Assembly (NCBI GenBank): GCA_001804345.1
Contig: MHFU01000090.1
Location: 1-5,953 of the forward strand
DNA length: 5,953 nucleotides
Direction of reading: 5' to 3'
From: Omnitrophica bacterium RIFOXYB12_FULL_50_7
Lineage (GTDB): Bacteria; Omnitrophota; Omnitrophia; Omnitrophales; Aquincolibacteriaceae
Below the pieces are notes generated by a model. The model was not told the DNA's origin and did no database searches. It saw only the letters and a list, made by a program, of their open reading frames with translations. Within the stretch, counting starts at the first letter, position 1, and each line of letters starts with the position of its first letter. Position numbers and translations under genes: made by a program. Shown in pieces: positions 1 through 5,953 of the stretch.

Positions 1-3000
1 AGGAGACGCTCAATGAAAGTGTCGGGGACCGCACCAAGCAGGTTACCGAAGATCGCGCGAAGGAAGAGTATGAAAAGCAGATGATCGCCAAAGCGGACGA
101 GAATGCGAAAAAGCAATTTTCAAAGACGCAGGCGGGCGTGCGTTCAGAGGTCGTGCCCCGGGAAGCGCCGCAAGCGGCCGCAAGGGTCGTCAGTGCCGCC
201 GACCTGTCAGTTCAACGGAGATTGAAAGGGGCCACGCTTACGGTTGAACTCGTGACTGTCGGGATCCATCGTGAAGCGCGTAGTGAGCTTCAACCGGCCC
301 AGGTGACATCGTTGGTTGCCACGGAAGTGGGACAAACCCCTGTTGAAGTTTTTGAAAAGGCGAAATTGATGAATCAGATGGGCCAGGATGTCGGCGCGTT
401 GGAAATGGCGGACGGGACGGTCTATCTTATCGGGAGAGTGAACGGAGCGGGAGAGTACCGGTACAAGAAATTGGGGGCCTCGCTCCCGCCTGAGGCCTAT
501 CGCCAGTTGCTCTTAAGAATGCAGAGTCATTATGTCCGTGACCGGAATGGCAACCGGCATCAGGTCCGGATGAACGAAAACGGGGTCATTCTTATCGGGA
601 AAAGCGAGATCGGTGAAGGCGTTAATTTGGCTGCAGGGACAGTTCTGTTTAACGCGATCATCACGACTGAACGTGCGCATGCAATGAGAAAAGAAGTGGG
701 TGAGCTTAAGGCGGCTCAAACGGCTCTCGCTTCGAATAAGGACGATCAAAAGGCCCAGGAACGCGTCACGGCCGCCGAAACGGCTCTTGATGCAGCGAAA
801 GAAAGAACCAAGGACTTGAAGGGAGATTTTTCAGCGATGGGGCCGTTCATGATGACGGAGAGTGCGATCATTGCGACGGGGTCTTCCTCGATCACGGGAG
901 GGACCTTGATCGAACGCTCTTATTTCAGAGGGACGATCCATCTGGGTGAGAATTCCAAAATGTCCTATGTGTCCCTGGAGAAAGTGGCTCCGCATATTGA
1001 CGATGAAGGGGTCACGATTCCGAAACGTCTCGAGCGGGAAGGGTCGATCACATTAGGCTCGGGAAGTGAAGCCTATTTTTGTCGTTCAAATAAAATCAAT
1101 GTGAAGGCCGGTACGATGGCGGCTTATCGCGGTATTACGGCCGCGCGGGGCGATCGTGCCGGCGGGGCAAGGTTCATGGAACACCGGGATGGAGTGACCG
1201 TCAAACAATACGGATTCTGGGCGCGCGGTCAGGATTTTAAATATTGGTTTGTTGATCGCTGGGCCCTGCTCCTGACGAACTTGAATGTGATCTGGGATGA
1301 CTTCAAGTTGGCCAACCAGAATATTGAAAAACACAGAGGCGGCGTGAGTGTGGCGAAAAGAAGGGGGTTGGAGAAATGGGACTCGCGGCGCGTGGCGGCT
1401 CTTGTTCAGGGCGAAACCCAAGAGGCCATGGATATTCGCGAAGAATTGGGATTAACTTATGATCAAGCGCAGGGTCTTCATGCCGGAGAAATTCTGGCGC
1501 TGGTGAGTCAAAAGAAAGGAAAATTGGCTTGGGGGACTGAGCTGGCAAATAGATTTACCGAATACAGGGATTTCCTCGGCAAAATGTTTGCCGGCACCGG
1601 TCTGAAGCAGGTGGCCCTTGCTTCCATCGGTATCGGTCTCGCGACCTTGATTGGGGTTTCTTCGTTGGTTGTTGCCGCTCTGTTTGTTCTCTTTGCCTAC
1701 ACGCTTTATTTGGTAGGTCGTTTTGCAATATCGAAGGTTTTAACTTACGAAACATTCAAGCAGTCGCTGTCTTCATGGCAGGCAAAGGTGGGCTCGTCCT
1801 GGTTAGTGCCGGTTTCCGCGTTGGCTGGGGTGGCTTTGGGAGCCGTGACAGTTTTTGGGGTGGGGTTGCCCCTGGTCATCATCGGCGCGCTCTGGGTGGT
1901 TTATATAGGCTTCCGGTTTGCCGGAAAGATCCCTGCAGAGCACGGGATTTTTGCTTCTTCGTGGCAGAGGTATTCGGGCTTCCGTAACGCGATTATCGAA
2001 GACGTAAATATGGTGCTCAGGAATGAGTTTGGCGGCAATTACGGGAATAGGGACGAGGTGATCCGTGTTTTGAGATCATCTCCCAACATTACCAAAGAGG
2101 CACTGGATCTTCTCGCCGAGGCATCGGAGGGGCTGAGTTATCAGCAATCCCGCGAAGAGAAAGATGGCGTTGTGGAGGTCCAAAAACTATTGTCGGATTG
2201 GGAAAAGGCGAAGACTTCCAAAGAGCGACAAAAAGCTCTTGATGCTCTTGCTGGGAAACTGGCGGATGCCATTTTGGGAATCACTTCTCAGACCGGTGTT
2301 CAGGAAAAGGATAAAAATCGGGAAGGGCTTGCAAAGGAGATCCGGTGGCAGTTGGAGCATAACCAGCTCACTATTAAAGCGGGAGAGACCTCGAAGCTTT
2401 CCTGGATCCCTGAAGCTGCGGAAAGTTTCAGGGCCTACAGCAATATGACTGATGACGAGCGCAAAGAAGCGAATCAAAAGTGGCTTGCAGAGCACAAAAT
2501 CCCAGATGTTTTGAACGTTAAAGTGGTATTTTCAAGCACTGCGGCAGAGGCTATTGGGAAGTACTGGAAGTTTGTCGGGAAAGATGCCCAGGGGCGGACT
2601 TGGGAAGATCGGGAAGGCGCGCAGGCGATTGTGAATGGTAATTTTGATACGAGTGTGAAGGCCGATAATTCGTTTGCCAAAGCCGGGTTTACGGCTGTGA
2701 CGGAGCGGTGGGATCGCGGTTCTTCGCTGCACGAACTTTGCCACTTCAACTCGCCGATGAGAAAGCTCCTCTCCAAAGACCGGAAGGATTCGGCCATCGG
2801 TCTGGAAGAGGTTTACAATTTCTATGCTCAGTATATTTCGGGAGCGTATGAATATGGGAAAGGCTTCTACAATGTCGAGCGTGCTATTGAAGAGAAGATG
2901 ACGCAATACGGCCGCTTCTTTGGTGATGGCGAAGAGGGAAAACGGATCGCCAAACTGGCGTTTGAAACCGTGCTCTACATGGAAGAGATCGGCTTGACGC

Positions 3001-5953
3001 GTCCCGAGATCATGGCTCTCTTAGGCAAGATCACGACCGTCCAGGATCTCCTGCAATTCCAGTTGTATAGCGCTTCCGATATAACACACATGAGGCCGGG
3101 TGCGGCGAATGTTGCTGAAGCGAGTAACGCGCTCAGGGTGGCTGAAAAAGCCGCACAGGAAGCCGGGAGCAGGCCGGGTGCGACGGACGATCTCTTTATC
3201 CATGCTGTTAATGTGGCCAATGAACATTTGAGGCAGGTACTGGAACAGGCCAGGGTGAGTGGCACAGTATCGACTGAAACAGGAGGGAGCTTCGAACGTC
3301 CCTCAGGCGATGATGTCGTCGAAGACATGAGTCTGGATTTTACGTGGCCACGAATCCAGGAGGTTGTGGGCACATGGATGAAATCTGAAATTGATTTTGA
3401 CGGGTTTATGAGCGCGCTTCGCGGTGCATCCCCTAAGGAACAACTCTGGATGCTTTATGAGCTCAAAAAACGCTCCGTGGCTGCGGGAACCGCCGATCAG
3501 GCCAAGGCGAAAGAATTCCTGGATCGATTTTATACCGAAAAAGATGAACGAAATAATTTTTTCGCTCAGGATATTTTGATCTCTATTGCTCAGGTGTCGC
3601 GGCAGGTTCTGTTCCATGAGCCCAAAAAAGAGCAGCTTTCGCGCAAACTTTTGTCGCCGCTCCTTTTACCGGCTCCGGAATACGTGCAGGTCAAGGTGAC
3701 AGAATATACAGGATGGCTCCCGCCGGTCGCTCCGGAATTTGTTACTACAGCAGACGGCCGACGCGGAATCGAGGAAGCGAATTACCGGATGAGGACCCGG
3801 AAGCTTGTCGAGAAGCACGATTGGGCGGAGCTTGAGGGCATCGTTCGCGGAAATCGCGGTTCGGACGAGACTCGCACCTGGACCGTCTATTACCTCTACC
3901 GCGATCATCAGTACAATCCGGAGGTGAAAAAGATCCTGAGTTATCTCGATCCTGTCAGCAAGCCCGGGTGGAAAGCGATGGCCTTGGGCGTTGCGGCTGC
4001 GCTGGTCGTTGCTGGTGTTGTGTCGTTTTTCGGGTTGCTTCCATTTTTCTTCGCCTCACAGATTGCCAACGGACTTTTTGGGATCTATCTCGCGGCGCGT
4101 ATTTGGGTATTCCAGTCTCGCGGGAAACGTTTTGAAGAATTCAAGAAATCGGCCCAGCAAAGCGCGTTGAGGTCCGGCCTGACAGAAATAGCGCAGGATC
4201 TTCCTGAAATTCTTGAAAACGCGAGAAAAGGTGAGTATGGCATCGAGTTGAAAGATCGGGAGTTACGGAAAGCCCTCTGGGAGCATGCGCATAACGATCG
4301 CGGGGCTCTCGCAAGACTTAAGGCGATGGGCGCCAGCCTGATCCCGACAGGAGCTTTGCTGAATAATAAACAGGTTGTTCCTGCTGACGCGCAAGCATCC
4401 CTGAATGATGCCCTGACTTTGAAAGCGCTTGGCCGGGCTGAGGCAAGGACGGTTTGGAGCGCCATCGAGGATGAACTGGTTTTAGGAGATCGTCTCAATA
4501 AGACGGCCCTTGAGGCGCTCAGGAATTATAAGGCTTGGATGGAGACCGGGACCGTCGAGGAAAGGGCTATCGCAAAAGAGGCCTATCAGGAACTCCTTGC
4601 CGCGGCTTTTGAGGAATATTTGACCGCAAGTCTCGGAGAGGATGCCGCGATCGCCGCGCTTGCGCATTTCACGGATATCTTCCCGAAAAAAGATGTGAGG
4701 TCTGTGGCGGAGCGAGCTGTTATCGCGGGCCGTGTTTCGAAGAAGGCGGCCATGCGTGATCCGGAGCTTCGTAAATACCTGACCGATCATTTTTCGATCC
4801 CGTTCCTTATCGCCGAAAGCGAACTGAACGATCCGGAAAACGTAAAAGCTCTGGATGCCGCAGCGGCAAACGCTTTAGCGGCGGGAGTCCAGCAAGTCCT
4901 GGAAGATCAGGCCGCAAGGCCTGTGGCGGGCCAGGCGAGTCCGTGGCTTAGCGTCAGGCCGTTGCAAGATGGAATTCTCTCTAATGCTGCGAAAAAAGAT
5001 CTCGATTCGCTCGCCGCGGCCGGCAATTGGGCGGATTATGAAAGCACTCTGATGCGTTCCTTGGAGGTGGCTCTGGTGACCGCGCTTGGAGCTAAGGCCG
5101 CTTCGCAAAAATTGCGTGAGCTTCGTGGTGTGATCCGCCGTCTTGAGCATTCCGAAAAAGACAAGATCCTCGAAAAATTGAATTCGCGGGATCTCAATGT
5201 GAAGCGGGCGACGGTAAAATGGATCCTTCAAAATCTTGCGGATTTTCTTGATGAACTCATTTCAAAATACGGGCTTGATGAAGAGACTCTGATGCACGCA
5301 ACCTTCAAGCCTAAAGCGGACGGCATCGGAGGAGATATTCTTCTTGATCCGAAGCATTTGCCGGCGAGATTTATGATCAGGGACGGGGAGACGGGGGCGA
5401 GTGAGCCGTTCGGACGGCCGCAGGAGTATCTGCGTTACACCTTCATGTTGAAGTCTCACAAGGAACATACGGCGGTCCACGAAGAGGGCCACGATCTTGA
5501 CAATCTTCATGCCTTTGACTACGACGGCAGGATCTACGGGTTCCGGGACAAGAAAGATTTTGTCGTGAAGAAGATGGCTCTGATCGGCGCGGAATTACAT
5601 TCCTTCTTGCGGGAGATCTATGTTTCTCCCGAGTGGAAGAATTTGAGGAAGATCAAGGATCTGAATGCCCAGGCTGCTCAGAAGACGCAGCTGATCAAGC
5701 TCCACATTGCCAAGATCCAGTCGCAATATTTGCCGGGATACATGGGGAAGGTTGCGCGCAATCTTCAGAGCTCGCCTCGTCCGGAATTTTCATTGAGTCC
5801 TGAGGAGATGTCCATGGTCATGGAGGATGTGAAGAAGTATGCGGAGGGTATTCTCAAGGCGGTTGAGCCCCTGATGGCCGCTGTACCTGACGCTCAATCA
5901 TTCAGTGAGATGTTTTTGGCAAAATTCCGCCCGGATATTACAGGACCCAAAGG
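1..5953 (+). CDS. Giant multidomain membrane-associated protein with two HExxH motifs (partial at both ends)
   Basis: The frame starting at nucleotide 3 is open to the last base and gives 1,983 complete codons without a stop. The other five frames are broken into short pieces. No start codon can be chosen because the frame is already open at the left edge, and no stop is present. Domains in order: charged N-terminal segment, possible left-handed beta-helix with a helical hairpin insertion (about 193-390), two hydrophobic membrane units (537-655), HExxH segment (HELCH 910-914), third membrane unit (1323-1386), long Ala-rich helical region, second HExxH segment (HEEGH 1826-1830), helical tail. 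There are only two cysteines (360 and 913). I do not recognise a named family. The HExxH motifs suggest zinc metallopeptidase-like activity at or near a membrane, but catalysis is unproven. Alternatives are a polymorphic-toxin-like or large polyvalent protein, or a structural giant protein with degenerate peptidase folds. The coding call is firm; the function is not. Confidence 0.96.
3..578 (+). other. N-terminal visible segment of the giant protein, unassigned (residues 1-192)
   Basis: Residues 1 to about 40 are strongly charged and look helical, rich in Lys, Glu, Asp and Gln. An Ala/Pro-rich linker follows around residues 45-65. The rest, about 75-192, alternates hydrophobic and charged residues and looks like a mixed alpha/beta domain, with a strand-like stretch reading TVYLIGRV near residues 140-147. 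I recognise no family motif. No signal peptide is visible, as expected for an internal fragment of a longer protein. It leads directly into the putative beta-helix. Confidence 0.5.
579..1118 (+). other. Possible left-handed beta-helix (hexapeptide-repeat-like) domain, residues 193-372
   Basis: Residues 195-222 read like successive hexapeptide turns: a branched aliphatic residue recurs about every six positions with Gly after it, as in VILIGK, SEIGEG, VNLAAG and TVLFNA. Similar turns resume at 286-328 (for example ITGGTLIERS and GTIHLGENSK) and again around 347-377 (SITLGSGSEA, INVKAGTMAA). This is the style of LbH domains that end sugar-nucleotide transferases and acyltransferases such as GlmU. 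No nucleotidyltransferase signature is visible, so a structural or scaffold role is as likely as an enzymatic one. Residues 223-276 interrupt the pattern with a charged helical hairpin. A right-handed beta-helix or other beta-solenoid is an alternative. Confidence 0.42.
669..830 (+). other. Charged helical hairpin (coiled-coil-like) inserted in the putative beta-helix, residues 223-276
   Basis: Residues 223-276 lose the beta pattern and become rich in Ala, Glu, Lys, Gln and Arg with no Gly or Pro in the arms apart from one Gly near 233. A polar turn, SNKDDQK at 244-250, separates two arms of similar length. The arms carry matching hexamers, AAQTAL (237-242) and AAETAL (257-262), exactly 20 residues apart. 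This is the appearance of an antiparallel coiled-coil hairpin. Beta-like sequence resumes right after it. A linker helix without a defined hairpin is the alternative. Confidence 0.6.
1611..1781 (+). repeat. Membrane unit 1 of the giant protein (residues 537-593)
   Basis: Residues 537-572 are uninterrupted hydrophobic and small residues (Ala, Leu, Ile, Val, Gly, Phe) with no charge. That is longer than one typical transmembrane helix and short for two, so a tight hairpin is plausible, with a turn near Gly551. It exits through YLVGR (569-573). An amphipathic segment follows with FKQS at 585-588 and SSWQ at 590-593. The same landmarks occur in unit 2 exactly 65 residues later (Tyr569/634, Arg573/638, Phe585/650). 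The similarity is at protein level only; no obvious DNA repeat remains. The membrane assignment is strong, the topology uncertain. Confidence 0.8.
1800..1967 (+). repeat. Membrane unit 2 of the giant protein (residues 600-655)
   Basis: Trp600 opens a charge-free stretch that runs to Phe637. It contains FGVGLP at 618-623, a likely turn between two short membrane helices, and ends in YIGFR (634-638). The exit segment carries Phe650 and SSWQ at 652-655, matching SSWQ after unit 1. Together units 1 and 2 could give four short membrane helices or two re-entrant hairpins. The unit also resembles unit 3: Trp, then FG-x-LP about 20 residues later, then Tyr-[Leu/Ile]-x-x-Arg, then Phe-x-x-Ser. Confidence 0.8.
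1968..2510 (+). other. Charged helical spacer between membrane unit 2 and the first HExxH segment (residues 656-836)
   Basis: This stretch is dominated by Lys, Glu, Gln, Asp, Ala and Leu with helix-like periodicity, for example around residues 728-755 (KAKTSKERQKALDAL and following). I see no catalytic or binding motif. Its first part, about residues 660-690, weakly resembles the segment after membrane unit 3: an Arg, then a Glu five residues on, then a Tyr-Gly pair about 20 residues after the Arg. It most likely separates the membrane from the zincin-like segment. Confidence 0.55.
2511..2927 (+). other. Zincin-like metallopeptidase segment A with HELCH motif (residues 837-975)
   Basis: HELCH at residues 910-914 (nucleotides 2730-2744) is a complete HExxH motif: two His that could bind zinc and a Glu that could act as general base. 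The motif sits in a helix-like stretch after a beta-like segment around 837-845 (LNVKVVF), the usual zincin order. A helix with Glu959, Glu963 and Glu964 (ERAIEEKM, 959-966) lies about 50 residues downstream and could supply a gluzincin-type third ligand. No third His at metzincin spacing is present. Cys913 lies inside the motif and is one of only two cysteines. The family is not identified; an inactive fold or a chance motif cannot be excluded from one sequence. Confidence 0.55.
2928..3968 (+). other. Linker and helical region between HExxH segment A and membrane unit 3 (residues 976-1322)
   Basis: The first part continues as helices after the zincin-like segment. Around residues 1031-1085 there is a two-copy pattern: RPGA at 1031-1034 and at 1057-1060, each followed by an Ala-rich helix. 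An acidic loop follows near residues 1100-1107, then mixed helical sequence. A Pro-rich stretch lies around residues 1218-1250 (SPLLLPAPEY and WLPPVAPEF). The last portion, about 1256-1318, is charged with several aromatic residues, including VYYLYRDHQY near 1295. I recognise no enzyme motif here. Confidence 0.45.
3093..3182 (+). repeat. 12-bp direct repeat aggccgggtgcg, in frame, encoding RPGA twice
   Basis: The 12-mer occurs perfectly at 3093-3104 and 3171-3182. The period is 78 nt, exactly 26 codons, so the reading frame is kept. Each copy encodes RPGA and precedes an Ala-rich helix. This may be the remnant of a 26-residue tandem duplication, but the sequence between and after the copies has diverged too far to be sure. 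A chance match is possible. Confidence 0.4.
3969..4160 (+). repeat. Membrane unit 3 of the giant protein (residues 1323-1386)
   Basis: After Trp1323 and Lys1324, residues 1325-1352 are charge-free and strongly hydrophobic. A milder hydrophobic stretch runs over 1354-1370 with only Arg1366. The likely turn is FGLLP at 1343-1347, comparable to FGVGLP in unit 2. The exit is YLAAR (1362-1366), and FKKS follows at 1380-1383, matching FKQS after unit 1. Gly1344 to Tyr1362 is 18 residues, the same spacing as Gly551 to Tyr569 in unit 1, with no gap needed. It is probably one transmembrane helix plus a second short helix, or a hairpin. Confidence 0.72.
4161..5300 (+). other. Long Ala-rich charged helical region (residues 1387-1766)
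   Basis: Nearly 380 residues are dominated by Ala, Leu, Glu, Lys, Arg and Asp with few Gly or Pro, consistent with helical bundles or stalk-like helices. Examples are around residues 1485-1545 and 1616-1642, where Ala is very frequent. No catalytic motif is visible. The segment separates membrane unit 3 from HExxH segment B, as residues 656-836 separate unit 2 from segment A, but is about twice as long. Breaks such as the Pro/Ser-rich stretch near 1638-1653 suggest at least two subdomains. Confidence 0.55.
5301..5642 (+). other. Zincin-like metallopeptidase segment B with HEEGHDLDNLH motif (residues 1767-1880)
   Basis: Residues 1826-1836 read HEEGHDLDNLH (nucleotides 5478-5510). His1826, His1830 and His1836 have the spacing of the metzincin motif HExxHxxGxxH, with Asp1833 where Gly is usual; Glu1827 would be the general base. 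Two more His lie just upstream (1819 and 1822). A beta-like strand with ILLDP around 1779-1783 precedes the motif helix, as in zincins. Met1858 is the nearest downstream candidate for a Met-turn, and Glu1864 an alternative gluzincin-type ligand; neither is convincing alone. Apart from the motif, the segment does not visibly resemble segment A, so the two peptidase-like parts may have different origins. Confidence 0.58.
5643..5953 (+). other. Helical C-terminal portion, truncated by the window edge (residues 1881-1983)
   Basis: A charged helix with many Lys, Gln and Ala residues (about 1883-1912) leads into a short Pro/Ser stretch near residues 1922-1927 and then further helices (about 1933-1960). 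No motif is recognised. The frame is still open at the last base, so the protein continues for an unknown length. Confidence 0.5.

Noticed and set aside
1..84. Shine-Dalgarno-like aggag at 1-5, well spaced before an ATG at 13 (ORF 13-84)
   Set aside because: The ATG is in a different frame and meets TGA after 23 codons, while the long frame is already open through this point. It is a chance resemblance.
579..1118. Reading the beta-helix-like part as a sugar-nucleotide transferase or acyltransferase such as GlmU
   Set aside because: Only the hexapeptide-like rhythm is present. No nucleotide-binding signature or catalytic His context can be seen, and the flanking domains do not fit a metabolic enzyme.
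1775..1987. Plus-strand open frame in another phase with a Gly-rich product
   Set aside because: It overlaps the membrane-encoding part of the long frame. Its Gly/Arg/Trp-rich product is what shifted reading of hydrophobic codons gives.
2164..2448. Plus-strand open frame in another phase, 94 codons
   Set aside because: It is embedded in the long frame and its product is a low-information Arg/Lys/Leu-rich sequence without a recognisable domain.
4085..4498. Minus-strand open frame of 137 codons
   Set aside because: It lies wholly antisense to the long coding frame, gives a Ser/Ala/Arg-rich product with no recognisable domain, and is of a length expected opposite GC-rich codons. The other minus-strand frames (for example 2532-2906 and 2975-3373) are rejected for the same reason.
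1..5953. A run of several separate genes or an operon
   Set aside because: There is no in-frame stop anywhere in 3-5951, so domain boundaries do not coincide with gene boundaries.

Overview
The whole window is the interior of one very large plus-strand gene. Reading from nucleotide 3, the frame stays open for 1,983 complete codons (3-5951) with no stop. It runs off both edges, so neither the start codon nor the stop codon is here. There is no intergenic DNA, and I see no RNA gene, promoter, terminator, insertion sequence or CRISPR array. Residue numbers count from the first complete codon, so residue n begins at nucleotide 3n.

Layout of the protein: (1) residues 1-192, a charged helical start, an Ala/Pro linker and a mixed segment; (2) about 193-390, a possible left-handed beta-helix of hexapeptide type, interrupted at 223-276 by a charged helical hairpin; (3) 391-532, a helical linker; (4) 537-655, two tandem hydrophobic membrane units; (5) 656-836, charged helices; (6) about 837-975, a zincin-like segment with HELCH; (7) 976-1322, linker and helices with a small two-copy repeat; (8) 1323-1386, a third membrane unit resembling the first two; (9) 1387-1766, a long Ala-rich helical region; (10) about 1767-1880, a second zincin-like segment with HEEGH and a third His at metzincin spacing; (11) 1881-1983, a helical tail running off the window.

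The protein therefore repeats one plan twice: membrane unit(s), then a helical spacer, then an HExxH segment. The most informative observation is that the three membrane units share a pattern: a Gly-centred turn, then Tyr-[Leu/Ile]-x-x-Arg at the membrane exit, then Phe about 12-14 residues later. This points to internal duplication in a giant, membrane-associated, possibly proteolytic protein. It has only two cysteines in 1,983 residues.

Organism: bacterial, with roughly balanced to slightly GC-rich coding sequence by eye. Giant ORFs combining membrane segments and peptidase-like domains are known from Candidatus Omnitrophota and some other uncultured or predatory lineages, so such a source is plausible. 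That is inference from architecture only. I do not recognise the gene and give it no name.
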